64,000 nucleotides of DNA from Brachypterus glaber (GCA_958510825.1 OY294049.1:36050774-36114773), one strand, 5' to 3'. Positions 23,717-36,004 are shown, counted from the stretch's first letter. Numbers and translations are program-made. The notes: generated by a model not told the origin, from the sequence alone.

Positions 23717-24724
23717 ATATCGTCGTGTTACCTTAACTACCTCGTATCTCCAAATTCACAGGTATTTAGGGGACGCAAAAAACCGGTTAACTTTAAAATT
23801 CTTATTTTTTTATTGTAATATAGACAACTATAAGTGTAGTAATTTCTTGTCCACCCTTCAATCATAAAAAATTGCAAAATTATTAGTTACGTGAGTCAAA
23901 AATTAGAATTATGGAGATACGATAAAATATTTTTAATTTTTTTCAATATTTTCGTAAAAGTTGGTACATAGGGGTTTTTGGGGTTCACGAAACTAAATCT
24001 GATAACAAATTTTTTCTAATTCCACCCCCTGAGGGTTGGGGGTAGTTTTCGTAAAAATTGGTATATTGGACTTTTTGAGGTTGCTGAAAGTGAATCTGAT
24101 GATAATAAAATTTCAACTCCACCGCCTAGATAAATTTTATAAACATTTTAAGAAAAAAAAACGATAAAATGGATATTTTACACCACTGGGGGTGAGAAGG
24201 AGGGGTGGTAGGTCTTTTTTTACTTCACCAATATATTTTCCGCATCCAAATACATAAGTATGCAAAGTTTTATCTTCTTAGATATTTTAGATTTTAAGCT
24301 TTCACGGCCATTAAGATATAAAGAACTTTCACTTTCGGGTTTAGACCGTGTTAATGGATTTTCACTTTCCGACGTTTCGTCTCTTACTACTAGAGACATC
24401 TTCAGGGATTAATCTGAAAGTGAAAAATCCATTAACACGGTCTAAACCCGAAAGTGAAAGTTCTTTATTTCTTAGATATTTTCACCTACGGGAAATTCCT
24501 TATTTACTAGGCCTAATATTGGAGATACGAGGTAGTTACAGTTATTTATTTTAAGTAGTAAAGGAGATATGAGATAATTAGTTCCACAGAACTTATAAAC
24601 CAATTGGAATTTTAAATTAGGACTTTGTTTAGGTCATTACCAATCATGTACAGAATTGATTAGTGCAAAAAAACGAAAATCGAGTTTTTAGAGATACGAG
24701 GTAGTTAAGGTAACACGACGATAT
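23717..24724. mobile_element. 1.0-kb element with 38-base terminal inverted repeats
   Basis: Left ATATCGTCGTGTTACCTTAA then CTACCTCGTATCTC; the right end is its reverse complement. A second internal hairpin (about 24324-24470) contains the hammerhead-like motif. No target duplication visible and no transposase frame. Confidence 0.75.
24371..24405 (-). ncRNA. Hammerhead-ribozyme-like motif, site 1
   Basis: On the - strand: CUGAAGA, U, then a 6-bp stem GUCUCU / AGAGAC around loop AGUAGUA, then GAAA and CGUC. After GAAA the bases ACGU are self-complementary and lead to C, the expected cleavage position (GUC). A CC/GG pair and then a longer outer stem (CACUUUC / GAAAGUG and onward) could serve as stem I. 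The departure from the consensus is an extra U after CUGAAGA. Activity is untested. Confidence 0.5.
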
Positions 24725-24916
24725 TCTGATCTTGCGCCGGCTCTGTTTGGATTCATTTTGATGAATATGTTTAGTTATGAACGTTAATTTGTATAAATAC
24801 ATTCATTGTATGGTTTCATAGAAATAAATGCGTATTTATCTGATTCATCCTACCAACAATGTCAAATAACATTTATATAAATTAAGTGTCAATAATTATT
24901 GATTGTAATCAAAACC

Positions 24917-24975
24917 AGCTGAACAATTGCAAGCACCTTGTCAAAACATCGGCACTAGGCACTAATTTGAATCGT
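24917..24975 (-). repeat. Repeat family R1, isolated end
   Basis: CAAGCACCTTGTCAAAACAT then CGGCACTAGGCACTAATTTG is the reverse complement of the right end of the 26800-27442 copy with very few differences. It directly precedes the SINE at 24983. Confidence 0.65.
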
Positions 24976-24982
24976 TCTGAAA

Positions 24983-25250
24983 TGGGAGGCATAGCGTAGT
25001 GGCTAGCGCATATGCATAGCAAGTCTAATAGCGTGAGTTCGATTCTCACTGGCGCCGATTTGCCGTTTTCACTTAATTAATAATTGAAATTTGGCGAAGG
25101 CGATAAGTGAAACGGACACTCCCTAGAAACTGGTTCGAAAGTCAGTATAAGCCGGTGGTTCCCTCTACTACTAGCCCACACAAGTCCTGGACTTAGGGGA
25201 TGCTTAATTAAGTAGAATAGTACGAGGTTAAACAAACATGTAATAGGCAA
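24983..25250 (+). mobile_element. tRNA-derived SINE
   Basis: Contains an A-box-like TAGCGTAGTGGCTA (24992-25005) and a B-box GAGTTCGATTC (25035-25045) within a perfect T-arm GTGAG-TTCGATT-CTCAC. The acceptor ends GGGAGGC and TGGCGCC do not pair well, so it is not a functional tRNA. The tail region shares CAAGTCCTGGACTTAGGGGA and TGCTTAATTAAGTAGAATAG (inverted) with 16769-16835. Confidence 0.7.
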
Positions 25251-25639
25251 CCATTAATACACCTTCGTGAGGCATAATTTGTCCAAAGTCCAAACTCCGT
25301 ACACTTTTAGTTCAGTGTATGTAGATAAATCCTTTGATTACTACATTTTTATAATAAAAGTTTTCTTTAGGCAAAATATTAATTTTTAAAAATAGGTAAT
25401 AATAGTAGGTAATGAATAAAAACTATTTTTGGAGAAAATCAATAGCTATTAATTATATTATAAGTATACCATTAATTTAATTTTTTCGTGTAGGTAGTAT
25501 AAAAGGAATAATAAAATTGAATTATTTTGATATACATTGTATGGGGACCGCTTATAACGAACCTCAAGGGACGGGTACGGAACTTAGAATTGGCTCTATA
25601 ACCAGAAGTTTGGCTAGCACTGTACACTGTAAAAAATAA

Positions 25640-25860
25640 ATATGTAATTACGCATGATTATGCATGTAAATGTGATTCAATGCAGATACATGTAACATTC
25701 ACTAGATTTTATAATTTTTCGTGTAATTCTACAGTTTTACATGTAATTTTACAGTTTTACATGAAAAAAAAAACATTTAAAGTTATAAAATCTAGTACAT
25801 TTTATATGTATCTGCATTAAATCATATTTACATGTACATTCATGCGTAATTTTGTTTTAC
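25640..25860. repeat. Inverted-repeat element of about 220 bp
   Basis: AATTACGCATGATTATGCAT, AATGCAGATACATGTA and ACTAGATTTTATAA at the left recur inverted at the right (TTATAAAATCTAGTAC, TATGTATCTGCATT, ATTCATGCGTAATT). Confidence 0.65.
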
Positions 25861-26799
25861 CGAGTATCTTTCTAACGTATGTACAAATTAAATTCTACAA
25901 ATTAAATTCTTAGGACAAATAATAAATAGTATTGGTTACTTCCTTCCATCCCCATGTGTTCTTCAAGAATCTTGTAATCTGCCGGATATATAGTTCTCCA
26001 CACGGATAGATAGCTCCGACGAAAGGGGGAGGTATCACGCGCGCTCTCTTCTTTACATCATAAGACGTGCGTGCGTGCAAGTGAGAGATATACACATTCC
26101 TCACATATTTTCCGTAGCCACACATACGTGTGTCAAACAATAGTCTGTCAGATAGACAAACCAACAAACTTATTATTTACTATTACATGTTTTTTCCCAG
26201 ATCTTAACCAGAAATTTTCTGTCAAAAAAGCAATATTTTAGCTAAAAATTCCAATATTTTAACTATTTATTTTATTTTTATATTTTCCTCTGATAATAAA
26301 AACCTGAGACTGCTTCTCGTTTATTTAAAATTGGTTAGGAGTGTTAAATAAATTGAATTTAAATAAATTTGTTTATATTCGTGTCAATTGAAAGAACGTA
26401 CATACACTTCAAAAGTGCGGTGTAAATAAAAACTTTCACATATTTGCCAATTTTTGATGTAGCACGCCTACAATTTGTTACACCTAAATATTCAATACTA
26501 GAAATATAAATGTGCATTTACCATATTATTATTAATTGAGGAGCCTGCATTCAAAACCAGATATATCCACAGTGAATATAACTGGTTGAACGCGAGCTCT
26601 TTAATTTTAGTAAAATTCTTAAAATACAATGAGAAAAATCCACAATACACAATACAAAAATAAAAAACATGTAAACTGTAGCAGTTACACACTTAAAAAG
26701 CGTTTTTAATTATCTTTAAAACCATCTTAGGTTATTTTTGTCTTAGGACTATGATTGGTTTAGAAGATAAAGCTTTTTAAAAATATTGTCAACTGTCAA

Positions 26800-27442
26800 C
26801 TAAGAGTGCCGATGTATTGAAATGTTCGTCAAAAAGTCAAAATATTTGACCATGTTTTTTTCACATTTCCGACGTTTTAGACCTTCCTAAGTCGAAATCA
26901 GTGAAAAAAAAATGTGCGTCCGTCTGTCTGACTGTAAACTAGCTAACTCAATTTCTTAAAAAGATATCGACAAGCGTTTTTTTTTAATATTGTTTCTTAT
27001 CATATTTCGAAGAGCTAATTAGATTTTGGGGGTAAAGGGGTAAGAATGGGGTAAAACGCCTATTTTTAGCGTTTTTTGTTATAATTAAGTTAATTATTAT
27101 TGTATTTTATTAATTTAGTACTTGAAAGATTTTTTTAAATTGCTCAAAAAATGTTATAAACTATTTTTTCCTAAAATACATTGTTTTCGGGATGACTCAT
27201 TTATAAACCTATTTCAAAATTATATTTCAAATGAAAGCTCTTTTTAAGCCTTACAAAAAATGTTGTATACAGTTTTTGCTAGAATATAACGTTTTGGAGA
27301 TACAGACTTTCAAACTTTAATAAATTATGCAACACGCAGGTGTATTAGTGGTTGTCTATTCACACAAATTCCTATTTCATAACGTTTCAAATTAGTGCCT
27401 AGTGCCGATGTTTTGACAAGGTGCTTGCAACTGTTCAGCTGG
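26800..27442 (+). mobile_element. Repeat family R1, copy ending 31 bases before exon 4
   Basis: Lacks the first bases of the family and ends GACAAGGTGCTTGCAACTGT. Its right end lies in the polypyrimidine/branch-point zone of PIP5K exon 4. Confidence 0.7.
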
Positions 27443-27473
27443 TCTTTAATAAATATTTCATTTTTTTTTTCAG

Positions 27474-27685
27474 GTATTCAGCATGCAGTGGGTGGTCTAG
27501 CGTCGAAACCAGAAAGGGACTTGCTCATGCAGGACTTTATGACGGTGGAAACGACAAATTTTTCCAGCCAAGGATCGAGTCACACACCAGCGCACCATTT
27601 TTCGGAGTTTAAGTTCAAAAATTACGCGCCGATCGCTTTTAGATACTTCAGAGACCTTTTCGGTATACAGCCAGACGATTTTTTA
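27474..27685 (+). CDS. PIP5K1: PIP5K exon 4
   Basis: Residues 104-174. It contains the conserved run [12 protein letters not shown], then [17 protein letters not shown] and [16 protein letters not shown], which align closely with animal type I PIP5Ks. Phase 1 in, phase 0 out with GTAAGT. Its acceptor lies only about 31 bases beyond the end of a dispersed repeat copy. Confidence 0.97.
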
Positions 27686-28618
27686 GTAAGTATAATGAGT
27701 TTTTAGCAATTAACCCAGTTGTGACCGGTTAAATAAAAAACCTGAGTTTTCCGGTTACAGTGAGAGTTTTCCGGTTAAAACTACATTTCTGCAAGGTTGC
27801 AATGGTCACATAAACTCCGCGCATTATCTATCTGAGTTGATGGTCATTTGTTTCTTGTTATTTGGTTGGCAGAATATATTTAGTTCCTTAAGGTTTTCAT
27901 CTTGTTTAAAATTTATTGTCAATCAAGACATTATTTTGACATTTATAAACAATCCAAATAATTTGCTTTAGTAAGAAGAAATAACAAGAAAAGTGCATAA
28001 AAAGAAAACTAAAGCATCAATCTATAAACATTTTGTTTACATGAAGTACAAAAATATTACTAAAAGTCATTTTTAAACCACTAATCATAGCTTCATTGAT
28101 CCAATTTGTTACTCAGATAGATAATGCGCCGAGTATATATATTGACATTTCCGAAAAATATTTTGACTGTTCTTAAGGATTAAAACTGTGATTGGTGTAA
28201 GTGAGTGGAATTTATAAAAAAAAACCGGTACATAATTGGTTTAAAAAATAGAAAGTTTCCAACGTACTCTGAGAATTACTTGTTTCAAAGGAAACTGTAA
28301 TAGCTTTAAATTAGTTTTGCAATCCACCTTGTAATCCATTTGTGTAATAAAATTTAGTGCATATGTGACTATGGGAAATGTACCTACATTAGCCTAGCTA
28401 AATTGCTTTTATCAAATCAAAGCCTTAAGGGTAGTTGATTAAATTATGTAACTTGATGCAACACACTGATCCTCAACATAAATTAATTTTAAGTGACTTG
28501 TGAAAGAAAATCAAGAGTTAATTCTGAGGGCTAAGTTTCAGAAGATAATAGACTTCATTCCTCAAAAATGACAATAGTTGACTTAATTGTTTTTTATTGA
28601 ATGTTATTTTGGCTTATA

Positions 28619-29344
28619 CAGGGTGATCAGTAGCTGCCATGCCAAAATTTAAGACGTGATTCTACATCCAAAAATATGAAAAAAAGTTTCTATAAAGGTT
28701 GGCCCAGTAATGAGCTCTAAGGAAGCTACGACCCTTCAAAGATGACATATTGAATGAAAAAAAAAAGCATCAATAAAATTTTAATGCTGCAGGGTGATTC
28801 TTCATTTAAAACTGTGCAAAAAAATATTGTTCACCAAAACACCTAAATTTAATATTAGGAGTAATAGCCTTTTAAAAAGTAACGTTTTTGGTGGCACAAA
28901 ATGTTACTTCCTCTTAATTGCATTTTTTTTAAAGCGTTTGCTTCTACAGTGTTACACTATATGACATTTTTTATGTATTTATACTCAAGGAATCTATATT
29001 TTTTACAAAAAAAAATCCAAAAAAAGTACACAAAAAAGTTTGGGGCAAAAATGTGTTAAGCCTAATACATTTTTCCGTCTAGGGACGCCTCTAAATAAAT
29101 TCAAAAAAATAAATTAACATAAACTTATTACCCTTATTAATACTAGTATACATGCAAAAGCTCCTCGCTCTAGCTTAAAGGGTACCAGAGTTATTAATTT
29201 AAAACCTTATTTTTATTACTATTTTAAATGGCCGTAGCTCCCTTAGGGTTCATTTGCGGACCAACCTTTGTAGGATTTTTTTTTGATAATTTTGGATGTA
29301 GAATCACTTCTTAAATTTTGGCATGCCAGTTATTGATCACCCTG
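28619..29344. mobile_element. CAGGGTGATCA MITE, copy 1 (726 bp)
   Basis: Ends CAGGGTGATCAGTAGCTGCC and TTATTGATCACCCTG, flanked by TA. Internal inverted blocks: GTTTCTATAAAGGTTGG and CCAACCTTTGTAGGA. It ends 57 bases before PIP5K exon 5. Other copies: 39527-40180 and 57457-57879. Confidence 0.75.
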
Positions 29345-29401
29345 TATATCTTAGCTAGTTTTTTTTAATAATGTATTTTATATTATCTTAATTTTTTTAA
29401 G

Positions 29402-29543
29402 ATGTCAATGTGTAACGATAGTTTGCGAGAACTCACGAACCCAGGAGCTAGCGGCAGCATATTTTATTTAACACATGATGACGAGTTCATTATTAAGACT
29501 GTTCAACACAAAGAGGGGGAGTTTTTACAAAAACTATTAGCAG
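29402..29543 (+). CDS. PIP5K1: PIP5K exon 5: ATP-binding segment
   Basis: Residues 175-221. Contains [10 protein letters not shown], the glycine-rich loop, and [13 protein letters not shown] with the presumed ATP-contacting Lys206. Ends FLQKLLAG with one base over. The acceptor is TTTTTTTAAG, the donor GTATGT. Confidence 0.97.
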
Positions 29544-29630
29544 GTATGTAACTTGAAATAATTTTAAACAAATTGTTCATTTATTTAATGGTTAAGGCAA
29601 TTTTCAATTTAATCATAAACACATGTTTTT

Positions 29631-29903
29631 ATGTACCGAAATTACAAATATTTTATGGTCGACTATTATAATAAGGGAACGTTCAAGTATTACGTAACGC
29701 AAATTTTGATCATTTTGAACTTAGCTTTAGAGTTTGGTGTAAGTGAAAGAACAATTAAAAGAATTAGAACAAAATGGCTGGCTGAAGGTACTATATCCAG
29801 GGCTGTGGGCTCAGTAGAAGAAAAGGTTCTACACCAGTTTTCTCATGTAAAAGGTTGTTGGTCGGATTGTGTAATGGGTTCATGGGGTTTCTCATTCTTG
29901 TAA
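29631..29903 (+). pseudogene. Open frame with helix-turn-helix-like segment, possible transposase relic
   Basis: The 90-codon frame includes LALEFGVSERTIKRIRTKWL then AEGTISRAVGS, which has the pattern of an N-terminal DNA-binding helix-turn-helix of insect transposases. The same stretch carries an element end, GGGAACGTTCAAGTATTACG (29678), also seen inverted near 2391. It does not fit the PIP5K splice chain. Confidence 0.35.
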
Positions 29904-30269
29904 CTGCTCTTAAAGTCTTTCTTTCTGTTACTTCCATTTTGTTTAGAGTAGTACGCCTAAGGTTGCATGTGGGAGGGAGACTGTACTCTAGGAGTGCAGT
30001 GCATTTTATATTTTTCTTCTTCTTCTTCTTCTATCCTATTATTGGCCTCGGTAAACCATTTTATATTTTTAAAATATTTGTTATAAAACATTGCATTTTT
30101 ATGGTAAATTCATATAATCTATAAATGTTTAATTTGACAACTTTAAATAAATATAAACTAATTTAAATAGTTGTATTTAAACAGCACAAAATTAGTAGAA
30201 AATGACGTTAATAATTTTGACAAGAGGACAAGTTTTGTGACGCCTTCTGTATAATAATATTTAATTTTT

Positions 30270-30928
30270 ACATCGGCACTTAATGCTACTAAGAGTACCG
30301 ATGTATTGAAATCTTCGCCGAAAAGTCAAAATTCTGAGTCGAAATCAGTAAAAAAAATTTTTGCGCCCGCCTGTCTGTCTGTCTGGGTGTAAACTCTCTA
30401 ACTCCATTTCTACATGAGATATCGACTTGCGGTTTTTTGCATATTATTTCTTATCGTATTCCGAAGAGCTGATTGGATTTTGGGGGTAAACGATTGGGGG
30501 TAAGGGGGTAAAAATAGGATAAAACTCCTATTTTTAGCATTTTTGTTTATAATTAAGGCAATTATTATTGTATTCGGTTAATTTAGCACTTATATAAAAG
30601 ATAACTTTAAATTGGTCAAAAAATGTTATAAACAAAGTTTTCCTAAAACGCATTGTTTTCGAGATATTGACGTTTAAGGCAGTAAAAGGTTTTTTTAGCA
30701 TATCTCATATATTTATAACCCGATTTCAAAAAATTATATTTCAAATAAAAGCTCTTTTTAAGCCCTATAAAAAATGTTATATACAGTTTTTTGCTGGAAT
30801 ATAATGTTTTAAAGATACAGAATTGAAAATCAAACAAAACACCTAGTTTGAAATTTGTAAACTAGACGGCTCTAGTGTACAATAGTGCCGATGTTTTGAC
30901 AGGGTGCTTGCAACGTTTCATCTAGTTT
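30270..30928 (+). mobile_element. Repeat family R1, copy in intron 5
   Basis: Complete copy, ACATCGGCACTTAATGC to AACGTTTCATCTAGTTT, closely similar to the 22460 copy apart from a short internal deletion. Confidence 0.7.
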
Positions 30929-31833
30929 ATGCTGTGGTAGCAGTTGGCGCGGAGTGGCCCTTTATTAAGTATCGATATATCATAATTAAACCATTAATTA
31001 TCATTTGAACGTGTGGTAATGTTCAAGGTAATTAATAATTACCCCTGGGAAATTTTACTGAGGGGTTTAAATATTTATTAATATACATATTTGGATTGCG
31101 TTTGAGGCAGATAAAAAAAGCAATCGATTAAAAAAATAGGATATTGTTTTACTAACAGAAAAAGTGAAGCTTTTTTTTACTAGTCTATACAATTTACGGA
31201 CGATGCGAAGCGGAGTCCGGAAACTACAGACGAGTAAAAAAAAGCACTTTTCCTCTGAGTGAAACATACTATTTTTTCTTCAAGCATCCTATATATATAT
31301 TTTTAAATATTAATTTTTGAATTTAATTTATTCAGTAATAAAGTATGTTTTTTTTTATTAAAATAGGCCAATAAAACCCTTTCGAAATAAACTTAAACCT
31401 TCCTTAGCTCATTTTAAATTTTTTTCGTAGGCTAAATCGTACACTTTTCGCGATTTTGATGGATACTTGTCTAATGTAGAATTTGCAATTTCGGAGAGAT
31501 TTGTAGGCGTATAAACCATATATTCTTCTTCGGTCATTTTTAATCAATTTCACGCAAGTTTTTTGCACAGAATCTCGAGTCAACCACCTGTATACATAAT
31601 AAACAAACAAGTTTGAAGTATGGCTGTCATCAAAGTCAAAGAGTGCTGCCCCAGTAGTGGTTTTGATAAATATTTTTTTTTACGGCATACAACAATGAAC
31701 TTATTTTTTTACTGTAAAAAAATAGATCACTTCTAACTAGTGTGTTCAGTTATAAAATATGAACATTTTAGTATGCTTTAAGAAAAAAGTTAATTTTTAT
31801 TTGGTTTGGACTTTTTATGGTTATAAATTATTA

Positions 31834-31958
31834 TATCTGTGGCTTGGTTCTAAAAGGGCCAATGTCACTTTGTCAATAGCAGCGTTTTCAAAATATTACA
31901 TCAGAGTTGACGTGAAAACGCTGCTATTAACAAAGTGACATTGAACCAAGCCACAGAT
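31834..31958. mobile_element. 125-bp hairpin element, second copy
   Basis: ATCTGTGGCTTGGTTC and GAACCAAGCCACAGAT are perfect inverted ends; the arms contain CAATGTCACTTTGT and AGCAGCGTTTTCA. Confidence 0.75.
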
Positions 31959-32094
31959 ATGTATTAGAACAAAAATAAGTATGTTTTTTTCTAATATATT
32001 TTTTTACTTATACTTTATATAATATATAAAGAATATTATATATTATTTCTTCAAATGATTAAATAAGTTTTTTTTTATTTTTTTAATCTTTTAG

Positions 32095-32270
32095 GATATT
32101 ATATGAATCTAAATCAAAATCCAAGAACCTTGCTACCGAAATTTTTTGGACTTTATTGTTATCAATGTAATAGCAAAAACGTAAGACTGGTTATTATGAA
32201 CAATTTGCTGCCTAGTAGTGTTGTTATGCACCAAAAGTATGATCTGAAAGGGAGTACATACAAAAGAAAA
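32095..32270 (+). CDS. PIP5K1: PIP5K exon 6: [15 protein letters not shown] and DLKGS
   Basis: Residues 222-280. The run [20 protein letters not shown] is near invariant in the family. The segment [12 protein letters not shown] carries the catalytic-loop Asp271. Phase 1 in, phase 0 out with GTAAGT. Confidence 0.97.
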
Positions 32271-33528
32271 GTAAGTTTTTAGGTTAAATAGGTTAAATCC
32301 CAAATCCCAAAAATGTTGTCGCATTTTTTTGCAAATTTTTATTTAGTAAATGTTTTAGACTTAATTTGCATGATTCCAACGTAGGTTATGTTTAAGTTGC
32401 ACACAAGCTGTGTCATCTACCGACACACGCCGAAATTTATGAAGAAATTTTACCCTAAAATTGTTATAACTAGAAAAAACCTTGAACTACTAAGCTCCAT
32501 CTAGGTTACAAATACTTAATTAAATTTTATAAATTTTATAGTATTTCCATATATGCTATATACTTATATATTTTTTATTTTGCGCCAAATGTGTATGTCA
32601 CAAAGTCCGACTTACATTGAAGCATTTGGGTTGTTTTGTATTTCACGTCAACATAACCAAGCCAAAGTTGTATATTCTGTACCTTATACAATATATCAAT
32701 GATTTTGTATGAACCAAACCAATAAATACTTTTTTCTTTTTCAAATAAATATTATATTTTTTTATGAGAACATAGGTTTTTATAATAAAAAGCATAATAA
32801 CATAATTGATTGTGTTCAAAAACGATGAAAATAGGTAAAAAATTTTAGGCCTACCTGATGATTTTTTTGTGTTTGGACTTTTATAAGTCCAAACCTGTTA
32901 ATGCACAACAGTTAACCCCCAAATTTTAATATAATGTTGTCGTATAATCACAAAATAATTTGTTTCTCATAAACTGAGAAGTTATGTCCTGGTTACCTAA
33001 AAACACTTTGTTTTTCATATTTATAATTTGTAAACAAACTCGCCTTATCTTTCCATGATGTTTTGAGGTGAAAAAAAGGAGAATTGATAAACCTTTTACT
33101 AAAAACACTTGTGTATAAAGATTATTCTTTATACACTAGTGTTTACTTACTGTAGAAACAAAATTTGCTTATAAAATCGCTTTTATTATTATTATTATTA
33201 TTTTATATTCTTGTTAATGGCACGGTTGTGTGAATTGGACCATGCCAATTGGCTTACGACGCATGCACATCTTGCGTTTCCATAGTAACTTAAATATTGT
33301 TTCGAAGCGGGAAGGTTTAAAAAACAACACTTTTAATGGAAATACTATAAACTGACGTAAATTAACAGATGTTTCAATCATATTCTAATAATAACTAGAT
33401 GCCGATGACATTTGTAGAAGGAATTTATTGCAAGTATTTTAAACATTTTACTTTGTAAGGATTTTGTTTACAGAGATATTATATACATATTATGTAATTT
33501 TAGTTCCAATATACTGCTTTTACAATTA

Positions 33529-34178
33529 GGGGCTGTCCATATATTACGTAACGCAATTTTTCAAAAAAATTGACCCCCTCCCCCCGCCCCTGTGTAACAA
33601 ACTGTCACATTTACCAAATGATACATATTTATTATAATAATACAAATAGCACTTAATGTACTTAAACGAAAAAATCACTCAAACTTAAAAAAAATATTCA
33701 TAATCAATATCACACAGGGAAAAAATACTAGGTACCTCTTTTTACACTGAGTGTCACATATAACACGTATATTGTTTATGCACCGGTACACAAAATAGTA
33801 CACACATTGGTGTTCTGTGAGTACACATTCCGCGCGAAAATGTATCATCGCCGATGATTCATCGGCAAGATCACGCAAGAACAGGGCCGTAAGATTTTTT
33901 TTTTAATATCAATGTCAACAGTTTTTTTACTGATTACAATATTATTTTAATATGCATAGTTTCGTCAATTTTTGTGTGAAAAGGGGAATTATGGGCCACT
34001 AAATAGTAATTTATGTTGAAATAAAAATACATCTGCCAAGCTTAGGAAATAAACATTAAATTTATTAAATTCCGTTACGTAACGTTTACCTAGACCCCCC
34101 CTTCCCCCTGTCACAAACTGTAACAATTTCTCTAACCCCCTCCCCCCTAGGCGCGTTACGTAATATATGGACAGCCCC
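33529..34178. mobile_element. PIF/Harbinger-like MITE, 650 bp
   Basis: Ends GGGGCTGTCCATATATTACG then TAACGC, with the reverse complement at the right, flanked on both sides by TTA. A 3-bp TTA/TAA target is the mark of PIF/Harbinger insertions. No transposase frame. Confidence 0.75.
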
Positions 34179-34657
34179 TTAGTCGTCAATTAAGTGAACT
34201 GGTGTCTAATATGAAAACAAATATGTAATTTGCGTCAGGAAATTATTTTTTATCGCTTAATTCCTACGAGTACAATGTACCTAGTAAATGACACATGTAC
34301 TAAACATTTAATTTCAAATTCACAAAATTAATAATTATTTTAAATAACAACATAAAATAAGTAATCACAAGATATTTCAGTCAAATAACGAGAAATTCCT
34401 ATGTCAAATTGCAATAAATGTACACGGGCTGATATTTTAAAGGGTAGTAGTGGATAGTAACAGAACACTCCTTTTAGTTTTTCACCGGGTGATTTGCGTC
34501 AGGGGTGTCCGCTATCTTAAATTTTAGGGGTGAGTTGCGTAATATGCATCTTAACTCTAGTTGCAGTTACAGTCTTTAGTAACAAAAAAAATGGGGTTTT
34601 AAACAACCAAAAATTTAAAATGTTTCTATCTATTTAATAGATACTTTGAAATTTTAG

Positions 34658-34873
34658 GCATCAAAAGCAGAAAGACAAAAACGATCGCCCACCTATAAAG
34701 ATTTAGATTTTATGGAACACCATCCGGAGGGAATTTTTCTGGAACAGGACACTTACAATGCCCTCATAAAAACGATACAGAGAGACTGTCGAGTTTTGGA
34801 AAGCTTTAAAATTATGGATTACAGTTTACTTTTGACGATACATAACCTAGATTTCGCCCAAAGAGAAAAATTA
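34658..34873 (+). CDS. PIP5K1: PIP5K exon 7: MDYSLL motif
   Basis: Residues 281-352. [19 protein letters not shown] is followed by [20 protein letters not shown], then [10 protein letters not shown]. Asp334 in MDYSLL is a conserved active-site residue. Phase 0 at both ends; the donor GTAAGT overlaps what would otherwise be a short read-through. Confidence 0.97.
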
Positions 34874-34940
34874 GTAAGTATATCTACTAAATGTTTCACG
34901 ATTTTAACTTATTGCTGAACTATGATCCGTGCGTTAGTAA

Positions 34941-35719
34941 GTCCGTCTGTCTGTCTGGGTGTAAACTCTCTAACTCCATTTCTACATGAGATATCGGTTT
35001 TTTGAATATTGTTTCTTATCGTATTTCGAAGAGCTGATTAGATTTTGGGGGTAAGGGGGTAAAAATAGGTTTAAACTCCTATTTTTAGCGTTTTTTGTTT
35101 ATAATTAAGGCAATTATTATTGTATTTGGTTAATATAGCACTTATATAAAAGATAATTTTAAATTGGTTAAAAAATGTTATAAACAACGTTTTCCTAAAA
35201 CGCATTGTTTTCGAGATATTGACTTTAAAGCAGTAAAAGGTTTTTTTAGCATATCTCACATATTTATAACCCGATTTCAAAAAATTATATTTTAAATAAT
35301 AGCTCTTTTTAAGCCCTATAAAAATTATTATATGCAGTTTTTTGCTAGAATATAATGTTTTAAAGATACAGAATTTAAAATCAAACAAAACACCTAGTTT
35401 GAAATTTGCAAACTAGATGGCTCTAGTGTACAAATTTTAAGCTTCCATTCATTTGTTTTTAAAATCAATGAAAAATCGTAATTAATAAGTTCAACTTGCA
35501 TCCAAGTAAAGACATATTTTTATTATTAATTTTAATTATATATTAAGTGTACAAGAAAAGATAAAGTTTAATATAAATATTATACAAGTTAGTTTGTGCA
35601 GTGAGGAGTGGTAGTAAAATTGTAATTATGTTATGCTACCCTGTTCTAATAGCATATTATTAGTTTTCCCAATAGTGCCGATGTTTTGACAGGGTGCTTG
35701 CAACGTTTCATCTAGTTTA
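34941..35719 (+). mobile_element. Repeat family R1, copy with insertion, ending 33 bases before exon 8
   Basis: 5' truncated (starts at GTCCGTCTGTCTGTCTGGG). About 240 unrelated bases (about 35433-35671) separate GTGTACA from the terminal ATAGTGCCGATGTTTTGACA. It fills nearly all of intron 7. Confidence 0.7.
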
Positions 35720-35751
35720 TTGTTGAAGTTCTCATTTTAAATTGTTTACAG

Positions 35752-35996
35752 GAAAATAAATCTAAATCATCCAAGACTAATCTAGAGGAAGTCCCTGAAG
35801 ATGAAGACTTCGAGATGGAACCTTCTTCGACGTTCTTGCAGGGAGAACGGGTGAACGAACGGGAGGATAGAATTGGGGCAGCAGCGCTGCTGAATAGAAG
35901 CAGGTCCATTAACAGACAAAGGCTGGTGGCCCATTCCACGGCCATGGAGAGTATCCAGGCCGAATCTGAACCGATCGATGAAGATGAGGATGTGCC
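35752..35996 (+). CDS. PIP5K1: PIP5K exon 8: acidic insert and STAMESIQ
   Basis: Residues 353-434. The first two thirds are an acidic, low-conservation insert (EEVPEDEDFEME). The end carries HSTAMESIQAE, a family landmark, then a second acidic run. The phase 2 donor GTAAGT splits Pro434. The acceptor lies about 33 bases after a dispersed repeat. Confidence 0.95.
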
Positions 35997-36004
35997 GTAA
36001 GTAT

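Noticed and set aside
24983..25055. Possible tRNA gene
   Set aside because: The T-arm is perfect but the acceptor arms do not pair and the anticodon region gives no proper arm; it continues into a repeat tail, so it is a SINE head.
25910..26167. 85-codon - strand frame
   Set aside because: No motif, no splice signals, mixed composition without similarity; most likely chance.
35795..35806. CTGAAGATGAAG in exon 8
   Set aside because: It codes for PEDED in the kinase acidic insert and has no ribozyme-like continuation.
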